Positions 5,971 through 15,103 of a DNA stretch of 37,357 nt are shown here, piece by piece; position 1 is the first letter of the stretch; each line of letters begins with the position of its first letter. The position numbers were made by a program, and so were the translations under genes. This DNA comes from an uncultured bacterium (GTDB lineage: Bacteria; Patescibacteriota; Minisyncoccia; Phycocordibacterales; CAIZLB01), in contig CAJBHC010000076.1 of NCBI GenBank assembly GCA_903952785.1, positions 1-37,357 of the forward strand, written 5' to 3'. The notes beneath the pieces are model-generated. The model had not been told where the DNA came from. It made no database searches and saw nothing but the letters and a program-made list of their open reading frames with translations.

Positions 5971-8297
5971 TGTTCGGTCATTAATAATTCTCGAGTTTTA
6001 AGTTCTGCGGGAAGAAGTGACCAAATTTCTTGAGTGACATGTGGCATGAATGGATGCAATGTCTTAACGATTAATGCAAGTGTTTCTAATAAAAACTTTG
6101 CGCGAGATTTCTTTTTGGCAATTGCATCGGCGCTAAGATCATCAACACCCACAAAAATTTCTTTACTATCTTCAAGAATAATATCTGCAAACTCCTTCCA
6201 TGTGTAATTATACAGGTCTTCTGCAACAATGTGAATCTTTAAGTTGTCAATATTTGTGGATATCGATTTAAAAATCTCATTTCTCTTTTCTATTAGCGCC
6301 AGATCAGCATTTGTAAAATTAACATGTGGATTATTTGCTGTATCATTTAAGCCTTCTGTTGCTGTTAAAATAAATCTTGTTACATTCCAAATCTTATTTG
6401 CGAAGTGTTTATAGCCTTTAATTTTATTTTCATCAATCTTACTATCAGTGCCGGGTGCTGTTCCAAATATCAGTGACATTCTACCGGCATCCATTCCAAA
6501 TTTGTGAGCGATTTCTATTGGATCAATTCCATTTCCCAGCGTCTTTGAGAATTTTCTTCCTTTCATGTCACGAACCATTCCAGTGAATAATACTTTATGG
6601 AAGGGAACAGTTCCCAATACGTAGCCAGTCATAAGAATCATACGTGCCACCCAGAAGAAAATTATGTCATGACCAGTAACAAGGAGGTCAGTTGGGTGGT
6701 AAATTGAGAAGTCACTTAGAGGGCCAGTTTTTGTTGGCCAGCCCATTGTGGAGAAGCTCCAAAGGCCTGACGAGAACCAGGTGTCTAGTGTGTCTTCATC
6801 TTGAATCCACTCGCTTGCGTCGGCGCCCGTTGGCGCTTCTATCCCACAATAAATCTCATTGCCCTTATACCAAACGGGAATTCTGTGGCCGTACCAAATT
6901 TGACGGCTTATGCACCAATCGTTCAAATTATCTATCCAATTGAAATATGTTTTCAAGAAGTGCTCTGGCAACATCTCAACTTGACCACCTGAAACTGCTT
7001 TCTGCATTATTTCCTTGAGTGTAGTTTCTGATCCAGATTCTATTCCTTTGATACTTGAATGTTCCATCTTGAATGGCTTATTAACCGCAACAAACCATTG
7101 AAGCTTTGGAAGTGGTTCAACAATTCCGCCCGTTCTCTCTGCTGTTGAAACTCTCTGATCAATTTCCGTTTCTTCAATTAACAAATCATTTTCTTTTAGC
7201 CATAGAACTACGGATTCGCGTGCTTCCACAACTTTTTTACCAAGAACCTCTGGTCCACCAACCATCATACGAGCTTTTTCATCGATAACTTGAATCATTG
7301 GCAAATTGTGACGCTGTGCAATTTCATAGTCAGTCATGCTATGAGCTGGAGTGATACCAACAGCACCAGTTCCAAAATCCATCTCAGCTGCATAGTCTGC
7401 GACAATTTTAATTTTTATTGGGGCACCACAAAAATCCATTTCATATTCTTTTCCAACATATTCTTTATAACGTGCATCATCTGGATTAACCGCAACGGCA
7501 ACATCACCCAATTTTGTCTCAGGTCTTGTTGTTGAAATTGCGATAGGGAAGTCCTTGCTATATTTGAAAGTATAAAACTTTGCTTTGCGGTCCTCGTAAA
7601 CTATCTCATCATCGGAAATTGTGGTTTGTCCTTTTGGGTCCCAGTTGATAACCCTGTTCTTTTTGAAGATGAGGCCATCATCGTACATTTTTTTGAAAAC
7701 TGTTTTAACGGCAAAGTTTCTTTCTTCATCTAGGGTGAAGGCTTCTCTTGACCAATCGATGGATGCGCCAAGGGTTTGAAGTTGTGAGACAATGGTGTCT
7801 CTACTTTGCTGTGCAAATTCGCCAATTCTCTTTAATAGCTCTTCTCGGCCTAGGTCATGTCTGTTTAACCCTTCGGCTTTTTGAATATTCTTCTCAACCA
7901 TTGATTGAGTTGCAATAGCAGCATGATCTGTTCCAGGAATCCAAAGGGTTCTAAATCCCTGCATACGCTTATATCTAATTACAATGTCTTGCGTAGTAAA
8001 GCCAAGAGCGTGTCCCATGTGAAGCGTTCCGGTGACGTTCGGTGGGGGAAGGATGATGCTGTAAACTGGAGCATCAGCTTTTGTGATGCCTTCTTTAATA
8101 CAAACATCTGGATTGTAAAATCCACTTTCACGCTCTTGTTTTTGAATGCGGGGCTCAACCTCTGTTGGATCATAGGGCTTTAGGAGTTCTGGGGGGATAT
8201 TTGGGATGAATGCGGGCGCACTGGACATGGCTTCAGTTTTTGCGTCTGATTTTGCGGCTACTTCGGCGTCCGGGTTTATGTTTATATCTTCGTTCAT
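5955..8297 (-). CDS. valS: valyl-tRNA synthetase
   Basis: 780 residues; charges tRNA-Val with valine in the cytoplasm. Class Ia signatures: PPPNVTGTLHMGHALGF with HMGH at 93-96, the KMSKS-type loop KFSKTLGNG near residue 580, GTDHAAIATQ, and the editing (CP1) domain with STTRPETKLGD. The anticodon-binding helical domain is present (TLHPFMPHVTQEIWSLLP). The protein stops at about residue 780, so the C-terminal coiled-coil arm usual in ValRS (about 880-950 residues) is missing. A Lys/Asp/Pro-rich extension of about 35 residues precedes the core. ATG start; overlaps the PrsW-like gene by 16 nt. A tRNA-Val gene is at 25428. Confidence 0.98.
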   Translation of the reverse strand: MNEDININPDAEVAAKSDAKTEAMSSAPAFIPNIPPELLKPYDPTEVEPRIQKQERESGFYNPDVCIKEGITKADAPVYSIILPPPNVTGTLHMGHALGFTTQDIVIRYKRMQGFRTLWIPGTDHAAIATQSMVEKNIQKAEGLNRHDLGREELLKRIGEFAQQSRDTIVSQLQTLGASIDWSREAFTLDEERNFAVKTVFKKMYDDGLIFKKNRVINWDPKGQTTISDDEIVYEDRKAKFYTFKYSKDFPIAISTTRPETKLGDVAVAVNPDDARYKEYVGKEYEMDFCGAPIKIKIVADYAAEMDFGTGAVGITPAHSMTDYEIAQRHNLPMIQVIDEKARMMVGGPEVLGKKVVEARESVVLWLKENDLLIEETEIDQRVSTAERTGGIVEPLPKLQWFVAVNKPFKMEHSSIKGIESGSETTLKEIMQKAVSGGQVEMLPEHFLKTYFNWIDNLNDWCISRQIWYGHRIPVWYKGNEIYCGIEAPTGADASEWIQDEDTLDTWFSSGLWSFSTMGWPTKTGPLSDFSIYHPTDLLVTGHDIIFFWVARMILMTGYVLGTVPFHKVLFTGMVRDMKGRKFSKTLGNGIDPIEIAHKFGMDAGRMSLIFGTAPGTDSKIDENKIKGYKHFANKIWNVTRFILTATEGLNDTANNPHVNFTNADLALIEKRNEIFKSISTNIDNLKIHIVAEDLYNYTWKEFADIILEDSKEIFVGVDDLSADAIAKKKSRAKFLLETLALIVKTLHPFMPHVTQEIWSLLPAELKTRELLMTEQWPTF

Positions 8298-8468
8298 ATT
8301 TATATTAATTTATATAATTATATTAGCATAAAGTAGGGGATTATAAAGGTCATTTTGTGGGGTGTGAGTATTTTTGTGATTATGTTGACTGGGGCAGATT
8401 AATATTGTAATGTTTCAGGCGGAGGTGGGGTATTTTACTCTGCTGAGACCATGTTTTTTGAATCTAAA

Positions 8469-8497
8469 TTGACAGAAAGATTATATGAGAATATTAG
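8469..8497 (+). promoter_or_regulatory. possible promoter of a small RNA
   Basis: TTGACA (8469-8474), 17-nt spacer, TATTAG (8492-8497) on the plus strand, in the valS-tsaD gap where no plus-strand gene is known. Together with the hairpin at 8550-8594 it would give a transcript of about 80-90 nt. The -10 matches only four of six positions. Confidence 0.3.
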
Positions 8498-8549
8498 CTG
8501 GACAACGTGAGTGTGTTGACCCAGAATTGAAAATGGCGGTGGCACTACA

Positions 8550-8594
8550 GGAACCCACCTGGCTTGAGATGGCGGGTTTCCTATTTCATTTTTA
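8550..8594 (+). terminator. terminator-like hairpin between valS and tsaD
   Basis: GGAACCCACC (8550-8559) pairs with GGCGGGTTTCC (8571-8581) with one bulge and one G-U. It is followed on the plus strand by TATTTCATTTTTATT. It begins right after the tsaD stop on the other strand but has no T tract there. The rest of the 294-nt gap 8298-8591 is AT-rich near valS and shows nothing else I can support. Confidence 0.45.
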
Positions 8595-9923
8595 TTCCAA
8601 CCCCAAATTTCCATTTGCTCGTAGCTCCGGAAACTCAGTTTGATTCCAATCTAGATGATCTTTGTCTAGTTTGGCGATAAAATGACCTTTTGAATATTGT
8701 AAAAATCCAGCGATTCCAATCATTAGAGAATTGTCGGTTGAGAGATTTTTTTGAGGGATTAGTAGTGTTACGTTTTGCTCGTCGTTTTCAAAAGTAAACT
8801 CATTTTCAATCATTTTTTTAAAGGACTCTTTGATATAAGTATTTGCAGAAACTCCACCGCCAATAATTAACGTGTTTGCTCCACTTATCTCTAACGCTCT
8901 TTTTGTCTTAGAAATTAAAACATCAGTCACCGCTTGTTCAAATTCAGCGCAAAGTGAAGCCTTGTCACCTTCGGTTAATTCTTTAATTTCTCCAGTTGTT
9001 GAGTTTTTTGTATTATCTCGAACTGCATAAAGAACAGAAGTCTTGAGTCCTGAGAAAGAAAAATCGCAATCTTTTTTTGTAATCATTGGACGAGGTAGGT
9101 CCCAAGGAATGCTTGCTGAATTATTTTGTAATGCAAATTCTCCATCTCTCCATCTTTTTGCTAATGCGGAGATTTTTGGACCACCCGGATATTTTAACCC
9201 GATAATTCTTGCAACTTTATCAAAAGCTTCGCCGACGGCGTCATCTCTAGTCTGTCCAAGTAATTTATAATCACCCCATGAATTAACTTGTACCAATTCT
9301 GTGTGACCCCCAGAAATTAAAAGGGCAACGGCAGGGAAGTTTATTTTTGATCCTTCTTCTAATCCTTTTTCAAATCTGCCTTGATCATTATTGGATTTTT
9401 CTTCGTTAATTAAAACTGAAGTGATGTGACCCTCCATGTGATTTACTGGAATGATTGGAATCTGCCAAATGAAGCTCAATATTTTTGCACCAGTTATACC
9501 AACCCAAAGTGCTGGTTCAAGCCCAGGTCCTGTTGTTATTGCAATAGCATCAATGTCTGGTTTTTCATATTTTGAAAAAAAGTCTTGCAATTGATCTCGC
9601 AATTCTTGTTCTCTATCAGATAGAGAAGATAGCGCGTCGTCAACAAGTTCCTTGGATTGATCAGCATCCTCTGATTTTTCTATAATCATGCCTGCACTCT
9701 TTAGTGCCGAGATCAAAATTGGGGTAAAATTCTTGATGTGTTCACGTTTAGCAAGTGTGGGAAAAACACCTCCAAAATCTGCATGTGTCTCAATTTGGGA
9801 ATGTAGGGCGTTCCCTAGGATTTTGAAGACCGGTTTTTCATTGGGCTTTTCACCTATAAATTCACACTCCAAAACAGATATGGCGGTCTCATCACAACTG
9901 GTCTCTATGGACAGTATTTTCAT
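8592..9923 (-). CDS. tsaD: tRNA N6-threonylcarbamoyladenosine transferase TsaD
   Basis: 443 residues. Transfers the threonylcarbamoyl group to A37 of ANN-decoding tRNAs together with TsaB/TsaE. Seen: N-terminal LSIETSCDETAISVLE; metal-binding HMEGH at 162-166; SGGHTELV; the nucleotide loop GEAFDKVARIIGL followed by YPGGPKIS; FSFSGLKTSV; and IIGGGVSANTYI near the end. It is about 100 residues longer than typical TsaD: residues about 79-121 are an acidic helical insertion (SDREQELRDQLQDFF), and shorter additions follow (NDQGRFEKGLEEGS). ATG start, divergent from the DUF2207 gene across 96 nt. No tsaB or tsaE in the window. Confidence 0.96.
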   Translation of the reverse strand: MKILSIETSCDETAISVLECEFIGEKPNEKPVFKILGNALHSQIETHADFGGVFPTLAKREHIKNFTPILISALKSAGMIIEKSEDADQSKELVDDALSSLSDREQELRDQLQDFFSKYEKPDIDAIAITTGPGLEPALWVGITGAKILSFIWQIPIIPVNHMEGHITSVLINEEKSNNDQGRFEKGLEEGSKINFPAVALLISGGHTELVQVNSWGDYKLLGQTRDDAVGEAFDKVARIIGLKYPGGPKISALAKRWRDGEFALQNNSASIPWDLPRPMITKKDCDFSFSGLKTSVLYAVRDNTKNSTTGEIKELTEGDKASLCAEFEQAVTDVLISKTKRALEISGANTLIIGGGVSANTYIKESFKKMIENEFTFENDEQNVTLLIPQKNLSTDNSLMIGIAGFLQYSKGHFIAKLDKDHLDWNQTEFPELRANGNLGLE

Positions 9924-10019
9924 ATCCTTATTTAACTATATTTTTGGAGTTAAGTACAGTTTTTAGTAGAGAACATAAAACTACGGGTTTTATAAATATT
10001 TATGTTAAAATATAAGCCA

Positions 10020-11975
10020 ATGAAAAAGTTACTTTATATTCTGTGTTTGTTAATGCTTCTTTTGTCATTTCAATCAGTTGGTGCGCAGGCGGGCAAAAGT
10101 TACTACTACAAATCATATGATGTTGATATCACAGTTCAAAAAGATTCAAGTTTTAATGTCGAAGAGAGGCAGTTGTATTCCTATACTGGAAATTTTAATA
10201 AAGGGTACAGGAACATTCCATTCAAGGATATAAGTAGTATCTCTAATATTGAAGTAGTAGACGGACAAACTGGTTCTCCTCTTACATATTCTTCAAAAAT
10301 ATTAGAGAAAACTGATCCAAATAGCTGGGGTAAATATACTTATCATAAGAGTAATGGAGAGATGATTATTGAATGGTATTATGATCTGAAAGACACTGAT
10401 CATCTTTGGATCTTAAAGTACAAAGTGTATGGCGGAATAGGATACTATAAAGATTATGATGAAGTATATTGGAATATTTTTACAAATTATGATGTCCCAA
10501 TAAATTCCTCAACTGTTTATATTAATCTGCCTGCTAACAGCTTTTCTGCTTCAGATCTTAGATCTGCAATATATACAAGTGACGCAAATAATAATCCACA
10601 GATGTGGTACAAAGATTCTGATCAGAAAATTGATTACTTTACTGCTGGTCCGTTTTCTCCTAAGCAATCTTTTACAGTGTCTTTGGGTTGGCCTAAGGGT
10701 CTTTTAAATCAGTCTGATTTTTGGAAATATTGGCTTTTGACAAATTGGGCTTATCTTTCTTCTACTTTAATAATTTTATGGACAATAATTTATCTTTTTA
10801 TCTTTTGGTTACGCAGAGAGCTATTAAAAAAAGGCAGGGGCACGATAATTGCTGAGTATGAACCACCGCATAATTTACCTCCTGCTATGGCGGAATTGAT
10901 TGTCACTGAAAGAAATACCCCTCGAGCATGGTCTGCTACAATTGTTGATCTAGCGGTTAGAGGGTATGTAAAAATAGAAGAAGAGCCCATTACTTTTTTG
11001 AAAAAGATTATCAGAATAATTATTCCAATCTCTATATTTGTATTTTCTTTTGCCATTGTTTTTATTACTGAAGAAGTGTTTCCAGCCCCATTTATTGTAG
11101 GAGCGACTATTTTGATATTACTTTTTATTTCATTCAAAAAAAGCGCTGATTATAAAGTTACAAAACTCAAAGATTTTGGGGCTGATGAAAAATTACACGA
11201 TTATGAAAAGAGATTTTTACGAATAATGTTTTCGGGGAAAGAAAGTTTTAGTACGTATGATATGAAAACAGCGTCCAACGCTGATAAAAGAGGGCTTTAT
11301 TTAGAGATGAAAGAGTTAAAGGAGAAACTTCTGGAAGAGGTCAGCCTGGATGAATCATCTACATATGATATTCCGATAAGTAATCAAAGTAGTTTTAATT
11401 TTATTTACGCCCTACCTATTATTCTTGGATTTGTAGTATTTGGCATAATCATATTTTCTGGGGGCGTTGCTTCATATTTAATCTTAATTGCTGTTATCGT
11501 TTGGTCATATTTTACAATTTTAATCTTCAAGAGATACAACCCAAGACTTTCCAGAGAAGGCCTGATTCTGAAAGAAGAATGGCTTGGTTTTAAAATGTAT
11601 TTAGAGGTTACCGAAAAGTATAGAATGCAGAAATTGACTCCAGAGCTATTTGAAAAGTATCTTCCCTATGCAATGATATTTAAAATAGAGAAACAGTGGG
11701 CAAAGAACTTTGATTCTATTATTACAACTCCGCCTGCTTGGTATGGTTCTTCTGGTCAAATCACTAACGCTGGAGGTTTTGGGTTAGTAAATGGAGTTGG
11801 CACATTTGGAGCATCTAGTAGTAGAATATCTAATTTTTCTGCTTCAGCTTTTTCTTCCTCCTTCAGTTCAAGCTTAGCGTCTGCTTTTGCCTCATCAGGT
11901 GCGAGTGGTGGTGGATCTGGTGGTGGCGGTGGAGCGGGAGGCGGTGGAGGAGGAGGTGGCGGCGGGGCTAGTTAA
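10020..11975 (+). CDS. DUF2207-type membrane protein with poly-Gly tail
   Basis: 651 residues from the ATG at 10020, chosen because the signal peptide (MKKLLYILCLLMLLLSFQ, cut after GAQA) starts there; an in-frame ATG at 10002 adds six residues. The extracytoplasmic N-terminal domain (about 25-230) has the DUF2207 pattern (YYYKSYDVDITVQKDSSFNV, YTGNFNKGYRNIPF). Membrane helices lie near 235-265, 330-375 and 460-500; a cytoplasmic-type linker (EYEPPHNLPPAMAELI) and a helical domain lie between. The C-terminus is a Ser/Ala run followed by a Gly-rich tail (GGGSGGGGGAGGGG) as in many DUF2207 proteins. Function unknown. Extended -10-like TTAAAAT is close to the start, consistent with a leaderless message. 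Confidence 0.85.
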   Translation: MKKLLYILCLLMLLLSFQSVGAQAGKSYYYKSYDVDITVQKDSSFNVEERQLYSYTGNFNKGYRNIPFKDISSISNIEVVDGQTGSPLTYSSKILEKTDPNSWGKYTYHKSNGEMIIEWYYDLKDTDHLWILKYKVYGGIGYYKDYDEVYWNIFTNYDVPINSSTVYINLPANSFSASDLRSAIYTSDANNNPQMWYKDSDQKIDYFTAGPFSPKQSFTVSLGWPKGLLNQSDFWKYWLLTNWAYLSSTLIILWTIIYLFIFWLRRELLKKGRGTIIAEYEPPHNLPPAMAELIVTERNTPRAWSATIVDLAVRGYVKIEEEPITFLKKIIRIIIPISIFVFSFAIVFITEEVFPAPFIVGATILILLFISFKKSADYKVTKLKDFGADEKLHDYEKRFLRIMFSGKESFSTYDMKTASNADKRGLYLEMKELKEKLLEEVSLDESSTYDIPISNQSSFNFIYALPIILGFVVFGIIIFSGGVASYLILIAVIVWSYFTILIFKRYNPRLSREGLILKEEWLGFKMYLEVTEKYRMQKLTPELFEKYLPYAMIFKIEKQWAKNFDSIITTPPAWYGSSGQITNAGGFGLVNGVGTFGASSSRISNFSASAFSSSFSSSLASAFASSGASGGGSGGGGGAGGGGGGGGGGAS

Positions 11976-12131
11976 TTTATCAATGCAAGATAATTTTTAA
12001 GCATCGAATTTTTAAAAAAAATAGTAAAAGCAAAACTTTAAATAATTTGTTTAAAGATTATCAAACGCTAAGAGGGGTTGTAACAAAAAGTTATCCCCAC
12101 AAGTTCCACTAATTTCTCACTCACGAAATGC

Positions 12132-12137
12132 TATAAT
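12132..12137 (+). promoter_or_regulatory. -10 box (TATAAT) of the giant surface-protein gene
   Basis: Perfect TATAAT ending 8 nt before the ATG at 12146, predicting an almost leaderless mRNA. No good -35 at 17 nt. The 170-nt gap 11976-12145 is AT-rich and otherwise shows nothing I can support. Confidence 0.4.
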
Positions 12138-12145
12138 TAATAGCA

Positions 12146-15103
12146 ATGAATAAGCAAAGAATAATCATGTCAGTATCGATATTTTTTGCTTTTGTCTTTT
12201 TTGTTTTTCCTAAAATATCTAGTGCTGATGTCTTACTCCCAGGAAGCATAAATACCTGTGGAGAGTTGGCTGTTCCTGGGGTCTATACTCTAACAACAAA
12301 TGTTGGAAATGGCACATCAACTTGTTTTACAATTTCATCTGATAACGTAATTATAAATGGTGGGGGATACACAATATCAGGATCAGGATCTGTTGCAATT
12401 GATGCTCGTCCAAGAACGGGTGGTCCATCAGGACCGCTCACTGAAGGAGCAAATGGATATACCAACCTGATTGTTAATGAATTAAATATCACAGGATACA
12501 CAACGGGAATCAATCTAAGTGGAAATGATGACTCGTCTGGAACAGGCGTAACAAATGGAGCTGGTGGAAATGGAGGAGATGTCGCAATTTATTATTCAAC
12601 TGTTGGTTCTATCACATCTGGTGGAGGTAACTCAACAACCAGGTCTTATGGAGGAATTGGTGGAAACATTCTACTCTCCAGTTTTGATTTAAATATTGCA
12701 AGTAGTACTCTTTCTGTTTTGGGTGGAACAGGAACTGCAGGAAGAAACACTGACGGAGGATTAGACTTGAATTATACAAACTCATTAATTAAAACAAGCC
12801 TGACACTTAGTTCACTTTATTTCTTAAATGATAATACTACAAACTATGGAGTTTACATTGGAGGAACGTGGCCATTGTTTCCGGGGGATATTTCAACTTG
12901 TGGAACTCTATTTGGATCAGGAACTTATACTTTGACTCAAAGTATAACTGGAGTTACTGACACTTGTTTTAAAATTGGATCAAACGATATTGTTCTTAAT
13001 GGTGCGGGATACACAGTGACTTCCGCAACTACTACAAACACTAGCTACTTTGCAAATGCATCAACCTTTTCCAACTTCACTCTTGCTTCTACTACCGCAA
13101 CAAACTTTTCTAATTTTGTAACTTCTTCCTCTACCGTCACAGTGTCGGGAACTATACTTAACCTGAGCAACAAGAGGATTACTTCCCCAAATGTTACAAT
13201 TGATGCAGGAGCATTGACGCTTACCTCTGCTATTTTTTCAACCTTAGTACTTAATATTAATTATTCCGTTTCAATTGCGGGAACGAGTACTGCTACAATA
13301 GCAACAAATATTACATCTTTCAAGATTAATAATCTTGAGTATGGGCCAAGGCTGACGTCTGATGCTCTATTTGGTGATGTGTGGCTAGCAAGAGATAATA
13401 CGAGAAGTTGGTACGGAATTACCTCCTCCGCCGACGGCGCCAAACTTGCTGCTGCGGTATATAACGGCTACATCTACACCTCTCAAGACTCTGGTGCAAC
13501 ATGGGCAACAAGCACAGGTTCAGGAATACACTATTGGAAGGATGTCACCTCTGACGCCTCTGGCACCAAACTTGCCGCGGTAGAAACAAATGGATATGTT
13601 TACACCTCCACTAATGGAGGAATAACATGGACACAGCAAATCTCGTCAGGTTCTCGGTCTTGGAATTCCATCGCCTCTTCAGCTGATGGAACAAAACTTA
13701 TCGCAGGCGTTGCTGGAGGCTATCTTTATACCTCTGTAGATAGTGGAGTGACTTGGAATCAACGTACATTTGATGTTGCAAGATCTTGGTATGATGTTGC
13801 TTCTGATGCCTCAGGCACCAAGCTCGTCGCGGTGGATTATAGCTATGGCTACATCTACACTTCCACCACGTCTGGTGCAACATGGACAACAAACGGAAAC
13901 TCTTCTGGTTCACGTACTTGGTATGGCATTACTTCCTCCGCCGATGGCACAAAACTTGCCGCGGTGGATTATAGCTATGGCTACATCTACACTTCCACCA
14001 CGTCTGGTGCAACATGGACAACAAACGGAAACTCTTCTGGTTCACGTACTTGGAATTCCATCACCTCCTCCGCCGATGGCACCAAACTTGCCGCGGTGGT
14101 TTCGGGTGGCCACATTTATTCCTCTTCAAACTCCGGTACAACATGGGCTCAACGTACATCTGGTGACACAAAGTCTTGGTACACTATCGCATCTTCTGCT
14201 GACGGTAATAAATTATTTGCGGGGACTTTGAGTAGTTATATTTACATAAACTCAAACCTAGATCCAGCATTGTCTGTGGATATAATGGTTCCGCAAGCAA
14301 GCAGTAGTATTTCAACTTGGAATCCTATAGTATCTTGGGGAATTTCTAGAAATTGTTATTATTCATATGATAACTTTGCTTCAACTTCAACTGCAGACTG
14401 TTCACTTAGTGGATCAGACATAATATCTCCTACGACAACCGGAAGTACAACTCTATATGTAAAAGGAATCAATAATAGTGATGAATTGATAACTAAATCA
14501 GTTAGCTTTACTAACAACAGTAATCAAAATATTCAAGTTAATTTACCGGCTTTGAATACTACATATGATGCTATGTCCTGGGTTCCAAATGTTAATTACA
14601 GCACCACAGATGCAGATATTGTAACTTGTCAATATTCATATAATAATTGGGTTTCATCTTCGACAGTAGATTGTGCCCTGGGTGGCTCTGATATATCCCC
14701 ACCACCAGATGGGTATGCTACCTTGTACATTCGAACTGTAGATTCTGAAAATAACGTAAACATTTCTTCAAGCGTTTTTTATTATGAATCATCTCTCTAT
14801 ACATATACGTCTTCAGGTTTAAGATATTGGAATTCGCTTACTGTATCAAATGATGGTAGTAAGATGATTGCTATTGTTGGTCAGGATTCCGGTACAAATT
14901 ATTATGGGCAAATTTATACTTCAAGTAATAGTGGCACAACCTGGACAGCAAGAGAAATAGTCACTTATTGGAATTCATTAGTATCATCATTTGATGCCGT
15001 AAAACTTGCTGTTATTAGTAGTTCCTGGATTTATACTTCAGTAGATGGTGGAGTTAATTGGGTAAAAAAACATCTGCTGGAAGTCGTAATTGGTACTCTA
15101 TAG
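12146..15103 (+). CDS. giant secreted repeat protein, N-terminal part
   Basis: 985 residues before the frame ends. Signal peptide (MNKQRIIMSVSIFFAFVFFV, cut near SSA-DV). Residues about 30-420 are Gly/Thr/Asn-rich strands suggesting a beta-helix, including two copies of a CG-L...GTYTL...C..I...NGaGYT module (near 12255 and 12895). From about 13400 come seven 42-45-residue blades (pattern RSWxxIASSADGTKLAA..NGYIYTS.DSGATW) containing the Asp-box motif SxDxGxTW. Two Ig-like modules with CYYSYDN / CQYSYNNW and a second Cys follow (14276-14790), then blades 8 and 9. Asp-box blades are known from sialidase/Vps10/YCF48-type beta-propellers. The frame stops just after blade 9, where an A7 tract joins it to the next part. 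Confidence 0.85.
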   Translation: MNKQRIIMSVSIFFAFVFFVFPKISSADVLLPGSINTCGELAVPGVYTLTTNVGNGTSTCFTISSDNVIINGGGYTISGSGSVAIDARPRTGGPSGPLTEGANGYTNLIVNELNITGYTTGINLSGNDDSSGTGVTNGAGGNGGDVAIYYSTVGSITSGGGNSTTRSYGGIGGNILLSSFDLNIASSTLSVLGGTGTAGRNTDGGLDLNYTNSLIKTSLTLSSLYFLNDNTTNYGVYIGGTWPLFPGDISTCGTLFGSGTYTLTQSITGVTDTCFKIGSNDIVLNGAGYTVTSATTTNTSYFANASTFSNFTLASTTATNFSNFVTSSSTVTVSGTILNLSNKRITSPNVTIDAGALTLTSAIFSTLVLNINYSVSIAGTSTATIATNITSFKINNLEYGPRLTSDALFGDVWLARDNTRSWYGITSSADGAKLAAAVYNGYIYTSQDSGATWATSTGSGIHYWKDVTSDASGTKLAAVETNGYVYTSTNGGITWTQQISSGSRSWNSIASSADGTKLIAGVAGGYLYTSVDSGVTWNQRTFDVARSWYDVASDASGTKLVAVDYSYGYIYTSTTSGATWTTNGNSSGSRTWYGITSSADGTKLAAVDYSYGYIYTSTTSGATWTTNGNSSGSRTWNSITSSADGTKLAAVVSGGHIYSSSNSGTTWAQRTSGDTKSWYTIASSADGNKLFAGTLSSYIYINSNLDPALSVDIMVPQASSSISTWNPIVSWGISRNCYYSYDNFASTSTADCSLSGSDIISPTTTGSTTLYVKGINNSDELITKSVSFTNNSNQNIQVNLPALNTTYDAMSWVPNVNYSTTDADIVTCQYSYNNWVSSSTVDCALGGSDISPPPDGYATLYIRTVDSENNVNISSSVFYYESSLYTYTSSGLRYWNSLTVSNDGSKMIAIVGQDSGTNYYGQIYTSSNSGTTWTAREIVTYWNSLVSSFDAVKLAVISSSWIYTSVDGGVNWVKKHLLEVVIGTL
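13829..14053 (+). repeat. 132-bp tandem repeat encoding two propeller blades
   Basis: Nucleotides 13829-13921 (93 nt) are identical to 13961-14053; the period is 132 bp, that is 44 codons or one blade. Other blades share 50-80 percent by eye. The perfect identity implies a recent duplication or gene conversion. Confidence 0.9.

Noticed and set aside
13770..14231. Plus-strand ORF with repeated SRWIIAMATSTLPP units
   Set aside because: Out-of-frame shadow of the 132-bp blade repeats of the giant protein; its repeats follow the blade period exactly.
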